Positions 27,701-36,508 of a DNA stretch of 64,000 nt are shown in pieces. Origin of the DNA: Euglena gracilis (Eukaryota; Euglenida; Euglenophyceae; Euglenales); assembly GCA_039621445.1 (NCBI GenBank), contig CP154956.1, positions 66,046,257 through 66,110,256 of the forward strand, written 5' to 3'. Every line of letters starts with the position of its first letter. The stretch's first letter is position 1. Under the pieces are notes generated by a model, which was not told the DNA's origin, did no database searches, and was given only the letters and a program-made list of their open reading frames with translations. The translations under genes and the position numbers were made by a program.

Positions 27701-28447
27701 CTCAGGTTTTTGTGTGGGAATGGCGGAACGCGGTGGATGAGGAGTGGGTGCGGTATCCGCCCGACCTCCAGGCCCGGCTGGAGGAGACGTTCATGCATTA
27801 CGGGGCCACGCAAGCCATATTGTGTCGGCAGGAGAGGGGTGAGGCAGTGACCGCAGCGGCGCTGCATGTTCGTCATTCCATTTTGTAGTTCCAGTTTTTG
27901 GAGGTTGGGGGAGTGCCCCGCAAAGGGGCTTGGCCTCGCCCGGAAGGCACGGATCGTCACCAAGGCCGACACGTTCGTCGTGACATTCGATGGCAGCGAG
28001 GAGGGTCGCCACATGCAGCGCTGCTTGCGGACGGGGACCGACAGGCTGCTTCCCCCTTGGCATTTGACAGCCTGTCCCCCACATGTTCAAAGCGCCAGAG
28101 GGTGGTCAGACCCGGAAGGGAGTATTGCTCAGTTGTAACAATAGCCTTTTTCTTTTGTTTTGGGAAGGGAACGGCCTGCGACCGACACCCATGTGAGACG
28201 GGTGAACAAGGTATGCGCCTGCCTTGGCACCTGCAACAGGCCTGCGTCAGCAAGTGCATAACGCCAGGGTTTTGCATTCTGAAAAAACCTCATTTTCTGG
28301 CGATGTTTTCGATGCGCGCAGTGCCGCACTGTGCATCGCACAGGGGATGCTCCCTGTGTATCGTTGTGTGGACCAGAATTGGGTGTTCGTGTTGAAGGAT
28401 GCGGAGTTGGTGGTGGACAAAGGCGATGTGGTGCAGATCCCGTTCAT
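24679..28447 (+). CDS. GTF2A2: Transcription factor IIA small (gamma) subunit, split gene
   Basis: The N-terminus has the family opening (VYQIYRASTLGETLGESLNE for the usual YxLYRxTTLGxxLxxxLDE). Exon 2 has ILSQFDRSVTQALGEL (family VLxxFDKxxxxAL), and the later exon has YRCVDQNWVFVLKDAEL (family YxFCDxVWTFxLKDxxF). The first two form the helical pair that binds the TFIIA large subunit, and the last is the beta-barrel that contacts TBP and DNA near TATA boxes in the nucleus. The start ATG at 24679 fits the family length; a CTTGCAG about 35 bases upstream could be the spliced-leader acceptor. A three-codon upstream ORF (24671) overlaps the start. The extreme C-terminus is probably in a further exon. 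Exons for a WWE domain lie between exon 2 and the barrel exon, in phase. Confidence 0.85.
24790..27523 (+). other. TFIIA-gamma intron 1 (2.7 kb)
   Basis: GC...CAG borders. The intron is AT-leaning with GGCTGGCTGGACCCC repeats near 25190-25265 and 25520-25565. I saw no internal gene. An AAAAGATGTGGGATC(A/G) duplication lies at 26382-26417. Confidence 0.6.
27524..27613 (+). CDS. GTF2A2: TFIIA-gamma exon 2
   Basis: 30 codons between acceptor CGCACTTCCCAG and donor GTGTGC, phase 0-0. It encodes ERILSQFDRSVTQALGELNN followed by RATIKAAPKE. A GC donor after ATCAAG (27599) would end it at TIK and give a join to GMLPVYR with exactly the family spacing. Confidence 0.8.
27706..28210 (+). CDS. WWE domain exons nested in the TFIIA-gamma gene
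   Basis: Three exon pieces (27706 to about 27806, about 27949 to 28039, about 28184 to 28210) read in order VFVWEWRNAVDEEWVRYPPD, LQARLEETFMHYGA, then ARIVTKADTFVVTFDGSEEG, RHMQRCLRTGTD and THVRRVNK. This matches the WWE pattern W.W....W..Y...L...LE..F...F.V.FD......TGT..VRRV. WWE domains bind ADP-ribose polymer units or act in ubiquitin ligases. Entry and exit are in phase 0, as are the TFIIA exons on both sides, so the domain could be spliced into TFIIA-gamma. It could also belong to a separate overlapping transcript. The first internal border is approximate. Confidence 0.65.
28037..28180 (+). other. Nonconventional intron within the WWE exons
   Basis: Direct repeats ACCGAC lie at 28037-28042 and 28181-28186, so the exact cut is ambiguous over seven positions. 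CAGGC (28042-28046) is the perfect complement of GCCTG (28174-28178). Removal of 144 bases gives RTGTDTHVRRV, the exact WWE spacing TGT...VRRV. A GC-AG alternative (28045 to 28167) keeps frame but inserts extra residues. Confidence 0.6.
28344..28447 (+). CDS. GTF2A2: TFIIA-gamma beta-barrel exon
   Basis: Acceptor TGCATCGCACAG, phase 0 entry. It encodes GMLPVYRCVDQNWVFVLKDA and ELVVDKGDVVQIPFM. The block Y..C.D..W.FVLKD.E is the conserved barrel of TFIIA-gamma. The end is set at GCGTGT (28448), matching the other donors, but the frame also runs on to a stop at 28614, giving a lysine-rich tail. Confidence 0.8.
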
Positions 28448-30534
28448 GCGTGTATGGGCATCCAGGCAGGGATTTTGGTGGCGTGACGGGCGGGGAGGAA
28501 AGCAACTGTTTCAAGAAGAAGGGGGGAAGAAGAAGAAGAAGAACGCAGCCCCACACCTGTGGGACCCCCAGGGGGGCACCACTTGTTTGGGGAAGGGGGA
28601 AGTCGGGCACCCCTAGATTTGCATTCTCCGTCTTGAGGCAGTTTTGGACGAAGGTAGGTCTGTATTAAGCCGAACCTTCCGCCTAAATGGAGCCCAATTT
28701 TGCCCTGATTTAGGCCTGAAATCCCTAACCTTGACCCAATCCAAACAGCAACCATAAACCTATCCCCAAACCTAACATGTCAAATGCGCTGTGGCACACC
28801 ATGAGTTTCACGAAGTCCTGCGATGGAACCTGGGAATCGTGCCCCATGCAAGTGAGACCCCCGCCCGCCCCTAGGCACATTAATGGGACATCCCTCCCGG
28901 GGGGTCCCAGTGGTGACCTCACTGGATGTAGTTTACCAATTGCTGACAATTCAGACAAAAAAGACCTTTTTTTTGCAGGTTCCCAATATGTAATGCCCCA
29001 AATAGTCTCTTTGGGTGTCCCTCTGAATGGATGAGAAATATAGGGGGTGGAATGCAAGGGGAAGATTGAGAAAAAATGTCGGACCGCGCCAGGGGGGAAA
29101 TCAAAAATCCTGCAAGGCTTTCAAGATTTTCAAGGTGTCGAGGTTTAGTTGAACAATGGACTGCCCAGCAGGCTTGTGATACAGGGAGGGGGTGACAGCT
29201 TTAGGTCCCCCCCTTGACCGCAGGGGGGGGGTGTCCGGACCCCCTCCCCCATCTTCCAAGGGTCCGGACCGACATTGGGGGGGGGTACCCAGGACCCCAA
29301 ACCGTCTTTTCCTTTGGCCGCTTTGCGTCAGATTTGTTTTGGCAATTTTGACAAATTTCGCTCAAAAAGTGTGCCCAAAATGGCATTTTTAGTCAAAATG
29401 GAGTAATTTTGGGTAAAAGTTTTTGGCCCAGCGTTTCATAGGTGACCAAAATTGGTCCACTTCGGTCATGCCACTGTTTAGTGTCCCCCCTTGACTGGAG
29501 CGGGTGGGTCTGATCCCCACACCTGCCTCTTTAAAACTCTGCTGACCGGCTCAACGATGGTGTGGCCTGGATTCTCATTCCTTCATGGAAAGAGGCGAAG
29601 CTTAGCCAGGTGAAATGGGTTGAACCCCCCAGCCTCCTGTCCCCCAGCACCTGGGAAACACGGATACAACCAATCAAACAAGCAATCAATGAAATGAAAT
29701 AAAATTGTTGTTTTGTATCCCCATGCAACCCTGAATGCATTCCTCAAAATTATTGCTTGTGACAGTTCAGCGCTCCACGGATGACTGTTTTTGCACTCAT
29801 GGTCGATGGCGAGGACAAATCTTTTTTCTGTTCTGTTCTGTTCTGTGTCAGATGAAGTTCTTCGAGAAAGCACTTCTCAGGCAAGACACTGAGGCAAGTT
29901 TGGTGGTCAGTGTTTGAACATTGAAAGAATGCTTTTTAAGAAAAGGTGCTGGTGAGGTTGCATTCAATTGCCAAACTGTTTCAGAAGTGGAATTTCCAAA
30001 TTTGGGCATTTTTGGGGGCTTTTCGAAAAGGCACCTGAACACACTGGGCCCAAATAGAATGGGGCTCTTTTTTATTTAAAAAAAAAGAATTTCTTCACCA
30101 TAGGTCGAAAGGTGCCGCTAGGGGAGCGGCACTAAACTCTCTTGAAAACGCCAGACGAGCACCAAATTGACGACGGGCAAACCACCAACTTTCAATTTTG
30201 AATCACCGGAAAGGTGGGAGAAACTGGCGAGCAAGGCATGGCCTCACAAGGTCTTTGTGCTTCACCCTCGGTGCCCATTCCTCCCTGGTCGGTTTTCCTC
30301 ACAGCCGTCTTTTCTGGCGAAAAGACGCCATTCTCACCCGCTTTCCACTTTCCAAGAAGACCCCGGGGGCCTCCTCAGTTTTTTCAGATCAGAGGAGTCA
30401 GGGGGGCATTTTCGAACACTTTCAGAAGCCTGCGCATTTCGGGGGGAAACAGCCGAGCATTCCGAAAACAGTCACCCCGGCGAGCAAATTTGGTAATGAC
30501 GTGCTCAGGCACAGGCTGCTTTTTTTTTTTTAGT
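28448..30534. other. Spacer without recognised gene
   Basis: An AAG-rich stretch lies near 28525-28540. A foldback poly-C/G element (CCCCCTTGACCGCAGGGGGG, TCCGGACC) lies at 29208-29300. An expected last TFIIA-gamma exon could lie here, but none was identified. Confidence 0.4.
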
Positions 30535-30795
30535 CGGGTGCCGACCCCATCGGGGGGGTGCCTGCCTTGGAAGGCACACCAAATCCGACGCCCTACCCTC
30601 CCCGGGGGGAGGGTAGGGCACACGGCCAAAAGTGTCCTCGCACAACCCCGACGCCGGCGAGCCAAAATGGCCGATTTCAAAGGAATGTGCCTGGGTAAAG
30701 GCCGAAATCCGACCCCCCCGGGGGGGGTAGTGCCTGCCTTGGAAGGGACTCAAAGGCACTCCGGACCCCCCTCCCACGGGGTTGGTTAAAAAAAA
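30535..30795. repeat. Dispersed C/G-rich element, copy 3
   Basis: Two internal units each contain a CCCC(A/C)TCGGGGGG or CCCCCGGGGG block, TGCCTGCCTTGGAAGG and a second C/G block. They are related in layout to 7495-7750 and 15484-15850 but more diverged. Confidence 0.5.
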
Positions 30796-31321
30796 GGCAG
30801 CCTGTTCGGGCACCTTCTGGGCTCTTTCCTAAGAACCGCAAAAAAGCCAAAATATTACGCCAAGCATCTGAAATGGTCCCAACCTGTCAAATTTTTTTCA
30901 CATCGCCCTCAAAAAAGTTTGCCCAAAGGGCTCAAAAATCCTTGCGCGCCATAAAAATGTTTGCACTTGTTCCGAAAAGTTTGCACTCCGTCATGTTGTT
31001 TTGGGCAAAGATCCACCATGGTCGAAAGGGCAATGTGCAAAACACCCCATCCAAGTGAAAAAATTTTGGAACGGAGGCAAATATTTTTTGGGATAAGGTG
31101 CAAACACTCTGGAGATAAAAATGCAAAATAATTGACCAGAAGTGCAAAAAATTCGGTGGTCAGGTGTAAAAACTTGTTCGTTGTGAAAAACCTTCGTTTT
31201 CACAACCATTTTTCGCCCCTCCCCAAAGGTTTGCTTTTGTGCAAGAAAAAAAACACTTGCATTTTCAGCAACCGACTTTTAAGGTTAACCCAGTTGAGAG
31301 TTGGGCACCCCAACTGTTTCA

Positions 31322-31459
31322 GGTGGCTAGCAGGGGGACAAAATGTGAGCACATCACCACTGGACGAAGCAACTCATGCAAGGCAAGACAACACCTGCTT
31401 GTCAGTTCCCTCCCGGTTGTGAAAAACTGGGACACAATGGCATTACATCTGTGGGAAGG
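31322..31459 (+). CDS. Possible isolated exon, unknown product
   Basis: 46 codons in phase 0 between a good acceptor (CCCCAACTGTTTCAG) and a canonical AAG|GTAAGA donor. The peptide begins VASRGTKCEHITTGRSNSCK and ends NWDTMALHLWEG. No family or partner exon was recognised, so it may be chance. Confidence 0.25.
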
Positions 31460-32296
31460 TAAGAACACAGTGGTCAGTGGCTTCCAAAGGAAAGGTCAGC
31501 ACTTCCCCTCATGTGCTGGTAGCCATGAGTGTGGGGAGGGGTTCGCAGGGGGGGGGGTTGCCACCCCAAAATTTGACCAGACAAAATCTCCAAAACAAAA
31601 ACTTTGATAATTTCCACAACCCTTGGGCAGCAAAATTGTACTCTTTGAAATTGGTGCCCCCTCCCCTTGAAGTAGTCAATTCAAGGGAGAATGTCCGTAT
31701 TTCTTGGATGACCAAATCTTATTTGGAAATCCCATTGGAGTCATGGTGGGGGTTTGGCAATTTGAATGCTGCCTGAGGAACAATATTTTCATCCTCAATT
31801 TGGGTGGCAAAAAGAGGATGCAACGTATCACCTTTGGCCAAATGGTTCCAACACACCCAACTGACAACTGACTGGTGAGTTCATTCAGAGCAAGTTTCAA
31901 AATTTCGTGGAATTCATGAAATTCAACCACACACAAGAAGAAAAATATATTTTTTACTTTGTATCTCATCTTTAAGAGCACTTTTAAGGCTCTCGCACCA
32001 CACATGCACCAGCTTGACAATAAAAATCCTGTAAAAAAAATGAAGGGGAAAGGGAACAATCTTTACACAACATTCATCCAGGAAAGGAAATGAACCACTT
32101 GAATTGATCACAGACTTCTCTTTGCTCAATTCATCCTCCCAAGGCCAGGCTCGATATAAGGGTGGGTGGTGGGGTTTTCAGTCCTCTATGGAGGAGGTGG
32201 GCAAGTTTTTTCCTAGGATAATTCCCCTGATTGACATTTTTGCGACTTCAAAACTTGAAAGGAAATCATATGAAGGGAGTTCTACAGGGAACAGTA

Positions 32297-32502
32297 TCAA
32301 GCTTCTTCGCACCAGCGGTTCTCCTCGCGGATCTTCTCCTCCTCTTCGGGAGTGAAGTCGTTCTCGATGTTGAACAGTGCTCTGATTTGTTCTGGCGTTT
32401 TCCCCTTGATCATGGAGGCCACAGCAGCACAAGTCAGGTCCAACATGTCCTTGATGTTGAGGAAATTGGCTGCCATGATGCAATCAATCAGCAGCTCATG
32501 TT
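32297..32502 (-). CDS. SKP1: SKP1 exon 4
   Basis: 206 bases including stop TGA. It encodes the paired C-terminal helices ([39 protein letters not shown]) and the closing [20 protein letters not shown], which contacts the F-box. Confidence 0.93.
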
Positions 32503-33273
32503 GCTTCCAGGCTTTTGCCTGTGGACCCACTGGCAAGCCATTTTACTGGAAAAGGCCACCAGCTAGGGACCCCCCCCACGAGGGGGTCCCCGGAACTGCG
32601 AGAAAAAAATTCCTCCATGCGTTGTGCTGCGCGTTTGCCTGTTTCTGTTCAAAAAAAAATCAAAAAAATTAAAAAATGCCGGTTTTGGGGGCAAAAAGAA
32701 TATTCCCGCCAGGCACTGGAACAAAATTTCCAATTTCCAATGTCCACCAGCTAGCCCTGGTAGCAGACCCTTCCTGAAAGTCCACTGAGGGGTTGCGAAC
32801 CCTCAAGCAGAAGCCTGGCTGCTTCTCATCACCATCCTTAATGAGATCAGTGTACAAAAACTTCTTATCCCAATCGCAAATGACATCTTCCACTTTGCCC
32901 TGTGTGAGCAACCAGAGGTTTTATTTAATCCAGAGGAAACAATTTACCTTCAAAGGCTTCTCGATTGGTTCTGCCTTGTTGTTGTAATGATATTCCATGT
33001 ACTGGATGACATACTTCATCGTCCGTCCGCTGACATTAGGAAGAGGGATAACTGTCTGGTCCTCTGCTTCCTGATCCTCCAGCATGTCCTTGATCAGTCC
33101 TGTTTTCACGAATGTTTTACTCATGAAAAAAAAATATCAGGCAGACCAGACATTTTGGCGGCTTCACGCAGGACAGCATATTCCATTGGCTTTGTATCGT
33201 TCGACTGAAGTACAATGTGGGTAGAAAAATCCACATTGGACCAATTGCCAGCCTCAATTTCCGTATCCGGCAT
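32297..33273 (-). CDS. SKP1: SKP1, SCF ubiquitin-ligase adaptor (4 exons)
   Basis: Spliced product of 187 residues. SKP1 bridges cullin-1 and F-box proteins in SCF ubiquitin ligases. The N-terminal BTB/POZ part reads [10 protein letters not shown] and [20 protein letters not shown]; the C-terminal F-box-binding part reads [40 protein letters not shown] and ends NRWCEEA. All core SKP1 blocks are present and no frame is broken. The protein is somewhat longer than the usual ~160 residues, mostly at the N-terminus. Introns 1 and 2 are 47-48 bases GT-AG; intron 3 is nonconventional. TTTCTTTATTATCAG ends eight bases before the ATG on this strand, a likely trans-splice acceptor. Codons are less GC-rich than in the CAP gene. 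Confidence 0.92.
32503..32820 (-). other. Nonconventional intron 3 of SKP1
   Basis: On the coding strand GAAGCA borders both ends as a direct repeat. CCAGGCTT just inside the 5' end (32811-32818) is the perfect 8-base complement of AAGCCTGG just inside the 3' end (32507-32514). CAG falls at +4 to +6 and CTG at -8 to -6. Excision gives [20 protein letters not shown] in frame, as the family requires. Confidence 0.85.
32567..32754. mobile_element. Small insertion in SKP1 intron 3 with 11 bp target duplication
   Basis: CCACCAGCTAG occurs at 32556-32566 and 32744-32754. The 177 bases between the two copies begin with a GGACCCCCCCCACGAGGGGG hairpin-forming stretch and contain an A-rich middle (32650-32680). 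The exact 11-base duplication is what a transposition event leaves. No coding capacity. Confidence 0.65.
32821..32899 (-). CDS. SKP1: SKP1 exon 3
   Basis: 79 bases encode [15 protein letters not shown] and [11 protein letters not shown]. The W-D-x-x-F signature before the C-terminal helices is present. Its 3' border is inferred from the nonconventional intron. Confidence 0.82.
32948..33099 (-). CDS. SKP1: SKP1 exon 2
   Basis: 152 bases, leaving in phase 0 at AAG|GTAAAT. It holds the [20 protein letters not shown] block, the most conserved part of the SKP1 BTB fold. The following intron (32900-32947) is 48 bases ending CTCACACAG. Confidence 0.9.
33147..33273 (-). CDS. SKP1: SKP1 exon 1
   Basis: 42 codons plus one base, from ATG to donor GTCTGC. 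It encodes [20 protein letters not shown], then a stretch ending LREAAKMS. Splicing restores [12 protein letters not shown] across the 47-base intron (33100-33146), which otherwise contains a stop. Confidence 0.88.
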
Positions 33274-33606
33274 GACTTATCTGATAATAAAGAAAAATTG
33301 GGTATTTTTCCCGACCAAAAAAGAGCAACAAAAAACATTTTTTTTGGAATCAATTTCAAGAAATCCTCGCTCTCTTTATTGGGCGAATGAAACTGCTTGT
33401 GTGATTTTTGCGTGTGCACACATTCATTCATACACACATTCATGTTCATGTTACACATGCAAACACACACAAACACACATGTTCATAAAGTGGTAAAGAC
33501 GTTTTATGTTTAAATATTGGATTATGTAACTTTTTTTCTAGAAAAGCAGAAAAAAAAGGAAATTTTGCTGAAACGGTTCATGGGATAATAAATTAGGAAT
33601 TGGTAA

Positions 33607-34101
33607 TTGCGAGCAGACCACAGGCAGGCTCTCTGCAACTTTGTCCAATGCGGCCAGGGCGTGCAAAGAGAAGTCCCTGTTCAAAACCAGCCAGACTCCA
33701 GCCTGCGCCCCGCAGACCTGCTGCTGGCCAGCTGGCAGGATGGGGATAGGAAGCCAACTGCGGTGGACAAAACAATCTCCCACGGGTGGCAAGCTTCTGA
33801 AAAATCTGCCTCAAGAGAACGTTGGCGCTCCTTCTTGCGAAGAAAGGAGAAAAACAAACACCTTAAATATGACGAGTCCTACAAAGCAAGGGGGTGGACC
33901 TTCGCCACCCTCGTGTTTGGCACATGGGGTGGGGTGGGACCGGAAACAGCCAAACTCCTGGGCAGAATTGTTAAAAGAGCATCCCCCTGGTACGAAGGTG
34001 ATCTAAAAACCGCCAAACAGGCTGAATTATATCAAACTATTGCCCTAGCCCTTGCTCGTCAAATTTGGCAACTTCTCCGGCCTAAACACTCCACGCGCTG
34101 A
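33607..34101 (+). CDS. 3' fragment of a non-LTR-retrotransposon-like polyprotein
   Basis: 165 codons open to a stop. The segment LRPADLLLASWQDGDRKPTA, a Lys/Glu-rich helix with KHLKYDESYKARGWTFATLV, then FGTWGGVGPETAKLLGRIVK matches the C-terminal region that follows the reverse transcriptase in many algal and protist retroelement polyproteins (RPGD...W..GR..A.D... K..KY...C...G..F.P...ET.GG.G). No RT core is present upstream, so the copy is 5'-truncated, the usual state of such elements. CTTTACACTATG tandem units at 34415-34460 may belong to its 3' tail. Confidence 0.55.
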   Translation: MRADHRQALCNFVQCGQGVQREVPVQNQPDSSLRPADLLLASWQDGDRKPTAVDKTISHGWQASEKSASRERWRSFLRRKEKNKHLKYDESYKARGWTFATLVFGTWGGVGPETAKLLGRIVKRASPWYEGDLKTAKQAELYQTIALALARQIWQLLRPKHSTR

Positions 34102-34407
34102 GATCACACCAGTTCGAACAATAGCCGCTACCTCTCAACTCCCAAGCACAACGGCACACTCGGAAATCAGAAGAATCTGAACTGTCTCCTCCTTCGATGA
34201 ACAGCGGCAGCAGCCACAACAACAGAGCAGCGGCGGCGAACCACGACAGACGTCTACACTTAACCGAACCGAAAACAGGGAACCCTTTGGGTCCCCTTAC
34301 ACCAAGGGAATGTAACCCACACTCCGGCGCTGACCACCTCAGGAGTGTTCTTAACGCTCCTTCTGACCCCATGTGCACATGACGCAATCCGTCAGCCTAG
34401 CTGCGGT

Positions 34408-34465
34408 ACCTTTACATTATGCTTTACACTATGCTTTACACTATACCTTTACACTATGCACTACC
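34408..34465. repeat. CTTTACACTATG tandem repeat
   Basis: Four near-identical 12-mers (CTTTACATTATG, CTTTACACTATG twice, then a variant). They lie downstream of the retroelement fragment and could be its 3' end. Confidence 0.7.
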
Positions 34466-34859
34466 CGCAGCTTTCACCCCACAGCCACACACTTACCGTT
34501 GTACCACATCTCACCTACTCTGAACTCCTAGGCCTTGTTCTTCGAGAGCACAGAGCACCTCCCCGCTCCCCGTCGCCCTCGTTGTCGTAAATTGCTGAAC
34601 CCCTCGTAACGGACCCAAATCCGGCAGGTTGTGCCCGGTCGGTGGATTGGATGCTTTTTTTTATAATAAAAAAAATACATCCCAATTCCCCCCCCAAATA
34701 TACCACCCCCCCCCCTTATTGTCCCCCCCCTTATTGTCCCTCGGCCCCGGCCGACGGGAGGTTTTTTTGGCTCAGCCAATGAAATTCCTTTGGCACCCCC
34801 TTTTTGTCCCCCCCCTTATTGTCCGGTCGGGCCTCCCGGCGGGAGGTCGGTGGGACAAT

Positions 34860-35240
34860 AAGGGGGGGGGGGTAAACCCCCCCAAATATGGAGCCCCCCC
34901 CCAAATATAAAGCCCCCCCTGGGGGGTTTGGTTTTGCCACCCAAATGTAAAGCCCCCCCCCCCCCCGCCAGACGCTGGTCATTCACTAAAAAGTAGAAAT
35001 TTTTTTGGGCGGATACAAGATTTTTTTCACTAGAAATGCTCCACTTTTGAAGAAAAAAAATTGGAGGTACACAACAAAAATTTGGCATAAAATTGGTATT
35101 TGGCCACAATTGAAGGCCAGAGGACACCCGAAAAAGTTTGATTTTCCCCCCCAAATATAAAGCCCCCCTGAGGGTCCAGAAATCCCGTTCAAATATAAAG
35201 CCGGGGGGGGGGGGCTTTTCTTTTGGGGAGGGGTTTAACT
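34860..35240. repeat. Poly-C/AAATATAAA inverted-repeat element, copy C
   Basis: CCCCAAATATAAAGCCCC modules at the left (34870-34970) and right (35150-35230). The interior is shared with copy B (TTTTTTTCACTAGAAATGC, ACACCCGAAAAAGTTTGATT). A related C-run/AAATATA block lies just upstream at 34690. Confidence 0.7.
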
Positions 35241-35942
35241 GAAATTGAGTCCATATGTGGGGGGTCAAAGTTTGGTCTTCAACGCCTTACAGTCGGCGCA
35301 AGGCGGTAGATTGGGGGGGGGGGTAGTGGGTAGTCGGCCGACTAGTCGGCCGACTACCCAATTGGTCGGCCGACTGGGCCTGGTCGGTAGCTAGTCGGCG
35401 AGACAGGGGGGGGGGGGTAGTGGGTAGTCGGCCGACTAGTCGGCCGACTACCCACTCTAATGTACTAATGGGTCCAAACCGCCGACTTTTAAGCCCCCCC
35501 CCCATGGAGAAAATCCAATGCAAACTAGTCGGTGGCTAGTCGGCGGTCATAAAAATGGTCTGTGGCGGGCCCAAATCAGCCGGAAATGGTCCGGATGGGT
35601 CCAAATACCCTCACCCCCCCCTCAAAGTGACCACCTTCCAGGCACCGTGGGACCCCAAATGGCCACTCTGGCAGGGGGGACACTTTGGGGGGGGAGTCAA
35701 GTTTTGGCCTCCGGCGCCTTTGGCGCCAAAGGAAAATGGCCACTTTGTTGGGGGGTAACCTGAAATTTGACATGAGGGTAAGTGTCTTACGCCTAAATAA
35801 ACACCCCCAGATGGAAATCTTTGGTCGTTGGGGGGTCGGTGGGCCCTTGATGGGGTTCCGGAGGTGTAAAAAACCAATGATGAAACAGGGATTACATGAA
35901 AATCCTTTAGAAATGCAACATACTCGGGGGCTAAGCAGCGTT

Positions 35943-36265
35943 GGCAGGGGGGGGTCCCGAGGTCTGATTTTTTTGCATTTTTTGGCACTTTTTGCTGTAC
36001 TGTCTCAACACGGGGGGAGGGGGGGTCCTGGGGTCCCAATTGTACTGCCAACCCCCCCTCAAAAATAAGCCAAAAAACCAGCGCCGAAGACGCCGGAAAA
36101 AAATTTTTGAGGCGTTTTTTTGGTCTAAAAAGGCCATTTTTGGTGTCAAAATTTTCATCTGTCTTGGGGGGGTCGGCACTAGGGGGGGGGGTCCCGAAAA
36201 TCCCATCTGTACAGGGGGGGGGAGGGGGGGTCCCCAAAAAACCCCAACTGTACTGCCGTCGCCCC
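35943..36265. mobile_element. 320 bp element (TTTGGCACTTTTTGCTGTACTG), copy 1
   Basis: Nearly identical over its length to 44347-44666: GGGGTCCCGAGGTC, TTTGGCACTTTTTGCTGTAC, GGGGTCCCAA(T/C)TGTACTGCC, TCATCTGTCT and an end in AACTGTACTGCCGTCG. It interrupts a sequence that is continuous elsewhere (GGGGGCTAAGTCATTTTTG), so it is an insertion. Confidence 0.75.
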
Positions 36266-36508
36266 TAAGTCATTTTTGTGGCTCACTTTGGCGTAGGCGG
36301 GGGGGCTCCGCCCCCCCCCACACCCCCCCCTCAAATAACAAAATCCCTTCTATGTTGGCAACATACTCGGGGGCTAAGTCGTTTTTGTGGGGGTGCTACC
36401 CCCGTGACCCCCCCGTGACCCCCCCCCCCGTGACCCGAGAATCAAGCCTTCAATTTTCATACAATGCATCAACCTTCATCACTTCAGCCTTTCTTTTCAT
36501 TCATCATT

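Noticed and set aside
33117-33476. 119-codon - strand frame overlapping SKP1 exon 1
   Set aside because: It is a different frame from SKP1 and consists mainly of a CA-rich repeat translation; the SKP1 frame has family support.
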